NCBI GenBank assembly: GCA_965221815.1
Contig: OZ244915.1
Location: 1,364,001-1,428,000 of the forward strand
DNA length: 64,000 nt
DNA from: JAPOXR01 sp965221815
GTDB lineage: Bacteria > Pseudomonadota > Alphaproteobacteria > Rhodobacterales > Rhodobacteraceae
Direction of reading: 5' to 3'
Below, piece after piece: positions 25,286 through 33,435 of this stretch. How positions within the stretch are numbered: the first letter of the stretch is position 1; each line of letters opens with the position of its first letter. Under the pieces are notes generated by a model. The model saw nothing but the letters and a program-made list of their open reading frames with translations, was not told the DNA's origin and did no database searches. The translations under genes were made by a program, and so were the position numbers.

Positions 25286-26325
25286 GATGGCCGCGCAATT
25301 CTTGGCCGGTTCTTGGATTGCGTATTCCACCGTATACGAAAATTGACGAGGATATCGGTTGCCAACAGGAAAAATAACAGCATTCCCTGGAATACCAATA
25401 TAGCCGCCGCCGGCAGGCCAATCATGAATTGTGCCAACTCACCTCCAATATAAGTGATCGCCATCAACAATCCGGCCAGCAAAATTCCAAGCGGGTGGAG
25501 TCGACCCAAAAAGGCAACAATGATCGCCGTAAACCCGTATCCAACGGGAAATGTCGTCGTCAGTTTACCCGCTGGTCCGGTGACCTCGAGTAAACCAGCC
25601 AATCCGGCCAGCGATCCAGAAATCCCCAGACACAGCACGATCATCAAACTGGGGTTGATTCCGGCGAATTTTGCCGCCCTCGGTGCCTGCCCTGATAAGG
25701 TAACCTGAAAACCGAAGATATGACGTTTGAGAATCCAATAGCAAAAGATGACAAGTCCCAGCATAAAAAAGACACCAAAATGCATGCCGGTTCCGGCAAT
25801 CAGTTCATCATTATGCGTGCTTGCGAGAGCATGAAAACTGCGGCTTTCCGGAAAATTGAATCCGATGGGACTGCGCAAGATGCCGGTCACGAGGCCCGAC
25901 AGGAGATTGATTGCGACATAAACCAGCATCAGCGACACCAGGATTTCGTTGGCGCGAAAATAGATCTTCAGAAGTGCGGGAATGAGGGCCCAGACCAGGC
26001 CACCAACAATGCCAGCCAATCCCATCAAGGGCAGCAACCAGAAGGCTTCACTTGGATACAGGGCAAGCCCCACCGATGCCCCGGCCAGAGCCCCGATGAT
26101 GTATTGACCTTCTGCACCGATATTCCAGATATTGGCGCGAAATCCATATGACAGGCCGAGCGCGATCATAACGAGGGGTGCGGCTTTCACCAGAATTTGC
26201 GGGCGCGTGTAACTGGCCACTGTGTCGTTGAAAATGGGATCCAGAAATATGACCCTGATGGCTTCAAGGGGATTTTTTCCCATCAGCGTAAACAGGGCAC
26301 CACCGGCAATCACCGTCAGAATCAC
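25282..26325 (-). CDS. BMP-type ABC transporter permease (NupP/YufP-like)
   Basis: 347 residues from the GTG at 26325, hydrophobic throughout, with 'YGFRANIWNIGAEGQYIIGA' and 'SGQAPRAAKFAGINPSLMI', typical of the first permease of nucleoside/BMP importers. Homologues have about 20 more N-terminal residues; the frame continues upstream (PYLEPRLEPSPVFRAITPFF) to an ATT at 26391 that lies 7 nt behind GGAG, with no ATG/GTG/TTG in between. The real start may therefore be that rare ATT. Overlaps the second permease by 4 bp. Confidence 0.88.
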   Translation of the reverse strand: MILTVIAGGALFTLMGKNPLEAIRVIFLDPIFNDTVASYTRPQILVKAAPLVMIALGLSYGFRANIWNIGAEGQYIIGALAGASVGLALYPSEAFWLLPLMGLAGIVGGLVWALIPALLKIYFRANEILVSLMLVYVAINLLSGLVTGILRSPIGFNFPESRSFHALASTHNDELIAGTGMHFGVFFMLGLVIFCYWILKRHIFGFQVTLSGQAPRAAKFAGINPSLMIVLCLGISGSLAGLAGLLEVTGPAGKLTTTFPVGYGFTAIIVAFLGRLHPLGILLAGLLMAITYIGGELAQFMIGLPAAAILVFQGMLLFFLLATDILVNFRIRWNTQSKNRPRIARPS

Positions 26326-26377
26326 GGCGAAAAAAGGCGTGATCGCACGAAAGACAGGTGACGGTTCGAGGCGTGGT

Positions 26378-27907
26378 TCAAGATACGGAATGAGAATTCT
26401 CCGTCCCGGTCATCAACAGGCCAAATTCGGCACGTGATGTCGTTTCTGGTAACAAGGGTTCGGATAGGACCCCTGCATGAATGACACAGATCTTGTCGGC
26501 AATTTCAAGGAGTTCATCAAGATCCTGACTGATCAGAAGGACGGCCGCCCCCTCCCCGGCCATATTGATGAGTGCCTGTCGAATCGCATTGGCGGCATTG
26601 GCATCGACGCCCCATGTCGGTTGGTTGACAACCAGCATTTTTGGCGCCTGCAGGATTTCTCTGCCGATCAGGAACTTTTGCAGATTGCCCCCGGAAAGTG
26701 CCCTGGCAGCATGTTTGACCCCCGGCATTCTGACATCGAACTGGGCAACGATCTCTTCGGCAAAACTTGTCGTCGAATCCCAGTCAACGATGCCGTTTCT
26801 CGTGAGCGATTTGCGCACACTTGCGGTCAGGAGAGCATTTTCAATGAGAGTCATGTCAATTGAAGCGGCATGACCGTTCCGCTGTTCAGGAGCAAAGACG
26901 AGACCCCGTCGCCGGCGCTCATTCGTGGTCTTACCATCAATCCGTTGGTCTTCGAGCCAAATCTCGCCTGTGCTGCTGCGACTCTCGCCGGAAATTGCGA
27001 GCATCAGTTCATCCTGGCCATTACCGGCAATGCCGGCGATTCCCAAGATCTCTCCCTTTCTGATTGATAAATTGATATCGGCGAGCGCCGTGTCAAATTG
27101 TGTTTGCGATGCAACACTCAGCCCGGAAATACGAAAACATTGTTGGCCAGGCGATATCTGTTTTCGGACCGGAGCAACAATTTCGGACCCCACCATCATC
27201 GTGGCGAGGCTGAACGCAGTTTCCTCGCCCGGCAAACAGGTGTCGATGACCTTCCCGCCACGCAGTATGGTCGCACGATCGCATAAATGCCTGACTTCTT
27301 CGAGTTTGTGGGAAATGTAGAGGACCGCAATCCCCTCCGATACCAGCTGCCGCAAAGTGTGAAAGAGTTTTTCAGTTTCAAACTGCGTCAAAACTGAGGT
27401 GGGTTCGTCCATGATCAGCAATTGTGGCTTTTGCAGCAGGCAACGGACAATTTCGACCCGCTGCTGTTCACCGGCGGAAAGATTCCCGACAATTTGATCC
27501 GGTGACAGTGTCAAACCGTAAAGCGCGGACAGTGACAGGATCTTGTCTGAAATTCCACTTATGGGTTCATTTTCGACGCTGAGTAACATGTTTTCAGCAA
27601 CGCTGAGCGCATCAAACAAAGAGAAATGTTGGAAAACCATGGCAACACCTTGAGCGCGTGCCGCACGCGGATCCTCGGGTGTAAACGGTTTGCCGTTGAA
27701 TTTCATGGATCCGGAATCCGGGCGCAGCAATCCATAGATCATTTTGACCAAGGTGGACTTTCCGGCACCATTTTCGCCCAGAAGAGCATGGATCTCCCCC
27801 GACTCAATGGCAAAACTGATGTCGTCACAGGCCTTCACACCAGGAAAGCTCTTGCTCATGGCGTCAAGTTGCAAGGTGATGTCGTTCCCGTTTTCCGTGT
27901 TGGTCAT
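26378..27907 (-). CDS. Double ABC ATPase of a BMP-type importer (NupO/YufO-like)
   Basis: About 509 residues with two ABC domains. First: Walker A 'GENGAGKST', signature 'LSAGEQQRVEIV', Walker B 'LLIMDEPTSVL'. Second: degenerate Walker A 'GIAGNGQDEL', signature 'LSGGNLQKFLIGRE', and 'MLVVNQPTWGVD' in place of the usual Walker B Glu, as is normal for this group, where one site is weak. I start it at ATG 27907 ('MTNTENGNDITLQLDAMSKSF') because the additional N-terminal residues of the longer frame are not conserved-looking. It is the first gene of the importer operon. Confidence 0.9.
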   Translation of the reverse strand: MTNTENGNDITLQLDAMSKSFPGVKACDDISFAIESGEIHALLGENGAGKSTLVKMIYGLLRPDSGSMKFNGKPFTPEDPRAARAQGVAMVFQHFSLFDALSVAENMLLSVENEPISGISDKILSLSALYGLTLSPDQIVGNLSAGEQQRVEIVRCLLQKPQLLIMDEPTSVLTQFETEKLFHTLRQLVSEGIAVLYISHKLEEVRHLCDRATILRGGKVIDTCLPGEETAFSLATMMVGSEIVAPVRKQISPGQQCFRISGLSVASQTQFDTALADINLSIRKGEILGIAGIAGNGQDELMLAISGESRSSTGEIWLEDQRIDGKTTNERRRRGLVFAPEQRNGHAASIDMTLIENALLTASVRKSLTRNGIVDWDSTTSFAEEIVAQFDVRMPGVKHAARALSGGNLQKFLIGREILQAPKMLVVNQPTWGVDANAANAIRQALINMAGEGAAVLLISQDLDELLEIADKICVIHAGVLSEPLLPETTSRAEFGLLMTGTENSHSVS

Positions 27908-28075
27908 GACTGTCACTTGAGTATCCGGATCCAGAATTGTGACAGATGCCCTGCAGCTGCTCCTCGCCATGAGGGAATGTCCCGCTCTCTGTTGAAACTC
28001 TGAATCAGGGTGGCGTTACCTCCCCCTGCGCCAGAGGTCTCAGGGTGAATGGTAAAATCGACAGGAAGCAACACC

Positions 28076-28416
28076 ATGACATCACCTACCACATTTTCCC
28101 AGACGTCTGCCACACCCTCGCTCACTGAGGCTACCGATACCAGGCTCACCGCGCGTTTCGAACACTTCTGTTTGATGGCGGGGGTCGACAGCCTCACCCC
28201 GATGATGGATGAGGATGTGACTGAGCTGGCTGGCGAATATGATGGCCACAATGCGGAGACTCCTGGTTATCGCTGGGGGTCCACCCGGCCCCAATCGGCT
28301 TCCCTGGCGGCAAGGTCACTGTCAAGCGTCCCCGGGTGCGCAACAAGGCGACGAATGAAGAGATGGTCCTCCCGAGTTGGGATGAACTCGCCGCCAATGG
28401 CCATCTTGGACAGTAG
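28076..28416 (+). pseudogene. IS256-family (mutator-type) transposase, N-terminal remnant
   Basis: The frame from ATG 28076 reads 'LTEATDTRLTARFEHFCLMA', 'DEDVTELAGEYDGHNAETPGYRWGST', then must shift near 28285 to continue 'GFPGGKVTVKRPRVRNKATN' and 'VLPSWDELAANGHLGQ' before a TAG at 28414. These are the N-terminal region of IS256-type transposases; the DDE core is missing. It is dead and close to the phd-doc pair, which may have arrived with it. Confidence 0.75.
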
Positions 28417-28620
28417 GCCCTGGCCCTCATGGCCTTGGGGGCAGCATCCGCCGCTCCCCAGGATTCTCACCCTGATTGTCGTAAATTCTCAGCTTGATTG
28501 ACGCGCCACAAGAAACCTTGACACGCTCCAAGAAGCCGCATATCCACCATGATCAGCAATGCCGCTCAGACAAATTTCAACAGAGAGCGGGACATCCCCG
28601 ACATCCAGCACATATAGCAT

Positions 28621-28884
28621 ATGAGCACTATCACAATGAAACGTCTACTAACCAATCGTACGGTTGGGATTACCGAACTTCGTGAACCTGCCAAGGTCTT
28701 TGATAAAGCTGGTGGTCAGCCGGTAGCGATTCTTAAAAATAATGAGTGTATTGGATACCTGGTTCCTGCTGAAGCTGTTGATGGGAATGAACATCAACCA
28801 GTCAGTCGGACTCAACTGGATAAAGTCTTGCAGTCCTCAGCTAAGAAGGTTCAACCGGTCTTAGACTATCTTAAAGACAAGTAG
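28621..28884 (+). CDS. phd: Phd/YefM-family antitoxin
   Basis: An 87-residue antitoxin: 'VGITELREPAKVFDKAGGQPVAILKNNECIGYLVPAE' is the Phd/YefM DNA-binding N-terminal domain, followed by a charged C-terminal tail (about 60-87) that would wrap the toxin. It is immediately upstream of doc (3-nt gap). Codon choice is more AT-rich than in neighbouring genes, suggesting horizontal arrival. The start may be 28621 or M6 (28636). Confidence 0.88.
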   Translation: MSTITMKRLLTNRTVGITELREPAKVFDKAGGQPVAILKNNECIGYLVPAEAVDGNEHQPVSRTQLDKVLQSSAKKVQPVLDYLKDK

Positions 28885-28887
28885 TGT

Positions 28888-29256
28888 ATGTATCTCCTTT
28901 CGGAAGATGACGTCATTCACATTCATGACCAGGTCCTGAATCCGGATGAACTGCAAGGGTTAGCTGGAGACAAATCACTGTCAGGTGCCCTATCTCGTGT
29001 TAAATTCCGTCTCGCCTATAGATTAATCAAAGATCAATTTGACTTAGCAGCTGCCTACGCCGTAGTTATCTCTACGGGGCACGTGTTCAATGATGGAAAC
29101 AAGCGAACGGCCTTCCGATGTATGGATACGGTTTTGCAACTTCACGGAACTGATATACTATGGAACACGGAAACTGTCGGTGCCAAAATCATAGACGTTA
29201 CTCAAGGTAAGGTAGACGAAATCAATCTTGCTGCGTGGTTACGTAGTCTTAGCTAG
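28888..29256 (+). CDS. doc: Doc-family (Fic-like) toxin
   Basis: A 122-residue Doc toxin with the intact Fic-type motif 'HVFNDGNKRTAF' (HxFx(D/N)GNKR). Doc kinases phosphorylate EF-Tu and stop translation. The N-terminal 'MYLLSEDDVIHIHDQVL' and 'GALSRVKFRLAY' also match. It forms an operon with phd. AT-rich compared with the host genes. The only plainly complete Doc-type TA here, probably functional as plasmid/island addiction or defence. Confidence 0.9.
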   Translation: MYLLSEDDVIHIHDQVLNPDELQGLAGDKSLSGALSRVKFRLAYRLIKDQFDLAAAYAVVISTGHVFNDGNKRTAFRCMDTVLQLHGTDILWNTETVGAKIIDVTQGKVDEINLAAWLRSLS

Positions 29257-29739
29257 ACCGCCGAGGATGTCCCGCCATGCATAAGTGAGTCCTGGGTCAT
29301 ATGTCATCATGACGGGCATGCCATCAAAGAACGGGTGACTTGCAGAGAAACTGAGTGGGTTCACAGACTTTACCTATGACCATTGGTGATTTTTATCAAA
29401 ACGTGATCATTGGCAACCTACCCCTATCGGAAGATTGGGTGAAGACGCCACAGCAAAAGTGTCAGCTCCCGGTGACAGATGACGGTTACCCTTTCCGGGG
29501 GCGTTGGTGTCCTGTTCTATCAAACGCCGGAATTGTTGAGATGACGGTCTGGATTCTTGGGATTTGGTATGAGATGATACACACGGGTTGCCTGGCCGCA
29601 AAGAACAATTCTGTTGCGTACCTTATGAGGTGATCGCATAGACAGACTTGCGCCGGTGGCAGGCGTCATCTTGACCTTTTGATTGACGTGACCATCAACG
29701 CCCACGACAGAATCGCGTGGCATGGAAGGGGGATTCGTG
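29257..29739. other. About 480 bp without a recognisable gene
   Basis: Between doc and the DoxX gene. Short frames only (for example 29355-29633 plus), none like a known family. The last ~100 bp should hold the doxX promoter. Confidence 0.35.
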
Positions 29740-30312
29740 ATGTTGGCTGTATTGAACCTTGTCGAGCGAATTTTTGATCGCATCGATCGTGCACTTGCAC
29801 CCTGGCTGTTGCCGGCACTGGCGCGATTTGTTTTTGCGGCAACTCTCGCTGTCTATTACTGGAAGTCAGCTGCGAGCAAGCTCGGCGACGGAATTTTTTC
29901 ACTGAGCGTTGGTGCTTATGCACAGATTTTTCCAAAGGCCATGGAAGCCGCAAGCTACAATCTAGCGAATTTGTCGTTTCCGGGATTGCGCGCATTGATT
30001 GTTTATGCCGCGACCTACGGCGAATTTATTCTTCCCTTTCTGATCATCGTTGGACTTTTGACCCGGCTTGCCGCTCTGGGAATGATTGGCTTTGTCACGG
30101 TGCAGTCAATCGTTGATATTACGGGGCATGGTCTCAGTGAAAAAAGCATTGGCGCCTGGTTTGATAATGTTCCCGATTCATTGATTCTGGACCAACGTGC
30201 ATTCTGGATTTTCCTGCTGCTCTTCATCGTTGCGAAAGGAGGCGGGTCGCTGGCGATTGATCGACTCTTGATCGATAGCCGACGTCAAGAACGCTCTGAG
30301 AACAGTTCATAG
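29740..30312 (+). CDS. DoxX-family membrane protein
   Basis: About 190 residues. ATG 29740 ('MLAVLNLVERIFDRIDRALA') follows an AAGGGGG about 7 nt upstream, so I prefer it to the longer frame. Four membrane helices (about residues 25-45, 80-105, 110-130, 155-175) and 'ALARFVFAATLAVYYWKSAASKLGDG' match DoxX. Family members are quinone-linked or unknown; some accompany MNIO/DUF692 genes in RiPP operons, but this one is 14 kb from the buf genes. It is convergent with thyX. Confidence 0.8.
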   Translation: MLAVLNLVERIFDRIDRALAPWLLPALARFVFAATLAVYYWKSAASKLGDGIFSLSVGAYAQIFPKAMEAASYNLANLSFPGLRALIVYAATYGEFILPFLIIVGLLTRLAALGMIGFVTVQSIVDITGHGLSEKSIGAWFDNVPDSLILDQRAFWIFLLLFIVAKGGGSLAIDRLLIDSRRQERSENSS

Positions 30313-30415
30313 GCCCTCACGGCCAAAGGTGGACTCATTGTTCCTGGCCGCTGGCCACGATGAAATCCGTCCTGTCGAATACAGCAATTCGAGGATCGGT
30401 TTTTGTAGAATTGAG

Positions 30416-31351
30416 TCAACTCATGGAGTTTGAACTGATCGATGATTTCTTGAGGATCTCATTGAATTCACGCCATTCTCGTGAAGACATGCCAGAATCT
30501 TCCTGGCTGACATCTTCACCGTCAAGCCTTCTTCTGAGGCAATTCAACTGGGCGGCAGAAAGATGGGCGCCACCAATCTCATAATCGGCAAAGGCGGACC
30601 ATGCCAGCGGCACCCACTGGCCAATAATTTGACCAATGGTTTCTGCGTAGACACGGATTTCGTACTGCGCATGCGCGTCAGCGCGCAAGGCAACAAATCT
30701 GAAGAGATTATGTAAATCCGTTTTCCAATACCATTGCGTGTAGATATTGGCTGGCAGGTTCATCCGCGCAAGTTCGCGTGCCAGGCCGGTTTTTCCTTCA
30801 TCCGACAGCAATTCCTCGTAATGATTGTAGGCCGTTGCAGCATCCTCCCGGAATGTGGCAATCACGGATTCCGCCTCATCAGGCGGGAGAAGGTGTCCTC
30901 TCCCCTGCGCATTTCCTGTTGACTGCGCCGCCAAATTATCGGGCGAAGGAATGTAGAATTCCTTGTCGAGGATTGAATAGCGTGCGGAGTATTCATTAAC
31001 ATTTGCGGTTCGGTGGCGAATCCATTGGCGTGCGACAAATATCGGCAGTTTGACATGCAGTTTGATTTCGCACATTTCAAACGGGGTCGTATGCCGGTGT
31101 CGCATCAAGTAGCGAATTAATCCCTCATCGTCGCGTGCTTTCCTGGTCCCGGCCCCATAGGAAACGCGTGCCGCCTGCACAATCGATGAATCGTTCCCAA
31201 GATAATCGACAACACGCACAAATCCATGATCAAGCACTGGCTGAATTTGATAGAGGATGTCTTCAAGACCGACGCTCACGGCCCGCCGGGTGGGTTGAGA
31301 CTCCCTTCTCTGCGCTTCGATTTGCGCCAACTGATCCGCACTGATTGCCAT
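30416..31351 (-). CDS. thyX: Flavin-dependent thymidylate synthase ThyX
   Basis: A 311-residue ThyX: the signature RHRx7S is at residues 112-122 ('RHRTANVNEYS'), preceded by 'EMCEIKLHVKLPIFVARQWI' and 'AARVSYGAGTRK'. It makes dTMP from dUMP with FAD, NADPH and methylene-THF, leaving THF unoxidised. I chose ATG 31351 ('MAISADQLAQIEAQRRESQP'); the longer in-frame start adds 38 residues that do not look like ThyX. It is divergent from the glyoxalase gene. No thyA is seen in the window. Confidence 0.93.
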   Translation of the reverse strand: MAISADQLAQIEAQRRESQPTRRAVSVGLEDILYQIQPVLDHGFVRVVDYLGNDSSIVQAARVSYGAGTRKARDDEGLIRYLMRHRHTTPFEMCEIKLHVKLPIFVARQWIRHRTANVNEYSARYSILDKEFYIPSPDNLAAQSTGNAQGRGHLLPPDEAESVIATFREDAATAYNHYEELLSDEGKTGLARELARMNLPANIYTQWYWKTDLHNLFRFVALRADAHAQYEIRVYAETIGQIIGQWVPLAWSAFADYEIGGAHLSAAQLNCLRRRLDGEDVSQEDSGMSSREWREFNEILKKSSISSNSMS

Positions 31352-31506
31352 TTTCAATTCATCTCTGTTTGTGGTGCCATGTCTACCTGTTACACCGAAG
31401 TCGCCTGCATCGACGAATCTGTGTGTGAATAAGTTGACTTGACTGGCATCATTTGCTGATCGCATTTATGACCTGACAGGCTGGTCAACGAAAGAGAGAC
31501 AGAACA

Positions 31507-31935
31507 GTGGGAATCAAATATCTTCATACGATGGTCCGCGTCCTTGATTTAGACGTATCAATCGCATTCTACAAACTCCTTGGCCTCGTGGAAACGCGTC
31601 GAGTCGACAATGAAAACGGAAGGTTTACATTGGTATTCCTGGCTCCACCCGATCAACCGAGTTGTCCACTTGAACTGACATATAATTGGGATGGCGATCC
31701 CGGCTTGCCGTCCGACAGTCGTCATTTTGGCCACCTTGCCTACGAGGTTGACGATATCTACAAACTCTGTCGGCACTTGCTGGACAATGGCGTAACCATC
31801 AATCGCCCCCCGCGGGATGGCCATATGGCTTTTGTCCGCTCTCCTGACAATGTGTCGATTGAACTGTTGCAACGTGGCGAATCACTCCCGGCAGAAGAAC
31901 CCTGGACAAGCATGCCAAATTCAGGTGCCTGGTAA
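31507..31935 (+). CDS. gloA: Glyoxalase I (lactoylglutathione lyase)
   Basis: A 142-residue VOC-fold protein starting at GTG 31507 behind 'gagagacag'. Metal ligands of GloA are in place: H7 ('YLHTMVRVLDL'), E56 ('PLELTYNW'), H76 ('HFGHLAYEVDD') and E119 ('NVSIELLQRG'). It isomerises the methylglyoxal-glutathione hemithioacetal to lactoylglutathione. Length equals that of proteobacterial GloA. Confidence 0.92.
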   Translation: MGIKYLHTMVRVLDLDVSIAFYKLLGLVETRRVDNENGRFTLVFLAPPDQPSCPLELTYNWDGDPGLPSDSRHFGHLAYEVDDIYKLCRHLLDNGVTINRPPRDGHMAFVRSPDNVSIELLQRGESLPAEEPWTSMPNSGAW

Positions 31936-32497
31936 GCTCTCTCAGTCGAACGCAGAGACAGGTCATTCTATTGATGCGATGTCAGACATATCGGGTCATG
32001 AACGATTGCAAGAGACCCGAACACCTACAGACAAGTTGTTAATTGGGAGTCAGGATGAGCCGGTCGTCGACCCAATTTGCGTCAAAATGACAGGAAAGTC
32101 TGGTCTATTTTCTCAATCAGTCATGAGAACTGGTGCCTGACGCCGGCCCGTGAGCCGAAAGGCTATGGTTCTCCCAGTTCGCACGATCCTTTTCGGGGCA
32201 CCTTCGTCAAACATGAAGACACAACGCGATGCGGCTCTTTCAAAGTTGGCAGATTCTTGTGACCTCGTGATACGACAGGCCCGCTGCACCCGTCTTTGAC
32301 GCGATTGGCCGTGTATCACGGCTTCATACCCATTGTCGTGTGATCGTGTCGTACCAGAACCTGCACGGCATCTTTTTGCGTGCTGGCCATGCACCGATGG
32401 CTCTTTTTTCCGAACGCATTGCGTTTCACTGTCAATCACCGACGCCAATGATCGTATGGCGTGGAATGGCCGGTGTGATTTGGGGTTGAAATTCGGG
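31936..32497. other. About 560 bp with no gene seen
   Basis: Upstream of the hairpin and the tmRNA gene. It must include the tmRNA promoter. Short frames on both strands show no family resemblance. Confidence 0.35.
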
Positions 32498-32529
32498 AAA
32501 GGAACTGTATTTTCCAATACAGTTCCTTT
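32498..32529. repeat. Perfect 14-bp inverted repeat (hairpin) just before the tmRNA acceptor piece
   Basis: AAAGGAACTGTATT, loop TTCC, AATACAGTTCCTTT. It is the strongest hairpin in the region. It has no U-tract on either strand and no gene directly before it, so it may be a processing signal of the tmRNA precursor or an operator. Confidence 0.75.
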
Positions 32530-32855
32530 GGGAAATATGGCGATAAAGGCGCGCGGAATAAACGGATCGGACCCGGGGGCGGTACCCGGCGGCTCCACCA
32601 GATCTTCATCATTGGCGAAGAGTGCGGGGCCGAAACAGGATCGACGAACGCGTAAAGGCGGCAGCTTTCGCTCGGTGGGGAACCGCCGTTATCGGTCCGA
32701 TCTGCACAATTGCCAATGACAATCGTGCTCCGCTCGCCCTCGCTGCGTAAGCCAGCGCGGAAACGCGGAACCATTAGCCCGGTGCTCTAGCATGCACCGG
32801 CGGGGTTGCAGGCACCCGGCAACAGAAGCCTGCATATGTTCTTGATCTCATCAAC
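32530..32855 (+). ncRNA. ssrA: tmRNA, permuted two-piece alphaproteobacterial form
   Basis: The acceptor piece comes first and ends CGGCTCCACCA at 32590-32600. Directly before it is a T-arm: stem CCGGG (32573-32577), 7-nt loop GGCGGTA, stem CCCGG. After a ~25-nt spacer the coding piece begins GGGGCCGAAACAGGATCGAC at 32626; its GGGGCCG pairs with CGGCTCC to give the 7-bp acceptor stem. The tag frame is 32712-32750: GCC AAT GAC AAT CGT ... GCT GCG TAA, i.e. ANDNRAPLALAA. Outer limits (32530, 32855) are approximate. tmRNA rescues stalled ribosomes and marks the product for ClpXP; sspB, which delivers such products, lies 55 bp on. Confidence 0.93.
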
Positions 32856-32909
32856 TGCTCGATACAGGTCACAGACCCATACCATGTTGAGACAAAGTGA
32901 GAGTTCGCC

Positions 32910-33398
32910 GTGAACGCGATCAATTATTCTGAGTTTATGGCCGTTGCCCTTCACAATATGGTCTTGTCCATCCTGAAATCTGTCGAGACCGGAGGGCTTC
33001 CCGAGACAAACTATTTTGTCATGACTTTTCGTACCGACCATCCCGGGACAGAACTGCCGGATTGGTTACGGGTAGAATATCCACACGAAATGCAGATCGT
33101 CATGCAGCATTGGTTCGCAGATCTGCGTGTCGGTCAGGCAGGATTCTGGGTGACATTGAATTTCAACAACAATCCCGAAACGATCTATGTTCCCTCTGCT
33201 GCACTGACCAGTTTTGCTGATCCGGCAGCCGGGGTCCAGTTCAAATTCCTGTCATCAAATGCAAAATCGGAACCCTCTGCGAGGATGTCGGGCGATGGTG
33301 ACGCCCCACAGGCTGACGGAAATGACGACGACAAGGCGGATCAAGGGGCTCCGGCCCAGGTGTTGAGTTTAGACCAGTTTCGTAAAAATACGGACTGA
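32910..33398 (+). CDS. sspB: SspB, ClpXP adaptor for tmRNA-tagged proteins
   Basis: A 162-residue alphaproteobacterial SspB. The folded domain (about residues 8-115) has 'LPETNYFVMTFRTDHPGTELP', 'EMQIVMQHWFADLRVGQAGFWVTLNFNNNPE' and 'IYVPSAALTSFADPA'; a flexible acidic stretch follows, and the end ('QVLSLDQFRKNTD') is the ClpX-binding tail. Starts at GTG 32910. It binds the ssrA tag and tethers it to ClpX; the gene encoding its substrate tag (tmRNA) is immediately upstream. Confidence 0.92.
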   Translation: MNAINYSEFMAVALHNMVLSILKSVETGGLPETNYFVMTFRTDHPGTELPDWLRVEYPHEMQIVMQHWFADLRVGQAGFWVTLNFNNNPETIYVPSAALTSFADPAAGVQFKFLSSNAKSEPSARMSGDGDAPQADGNDDDKADQGAPAQVLSLDQFRKNTD

Positions 33399-33435
33399 AT
33401 TTCCATAAAATCTTTCAGACAGTCCGGTATGAGGT

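Noticed and set aside
29740..30312. DoxX gene as part of the bufferin operon
   Set aside because: DoxX genes often join DUF692 operons, but this one is 14 kb away with many genes between, so no link is claimed.
32498..32529. Hairpin as a rho-independent terminator
   Set aside because: No U-tract on either strand and no gene ending just before it. Kept only as a repeat.
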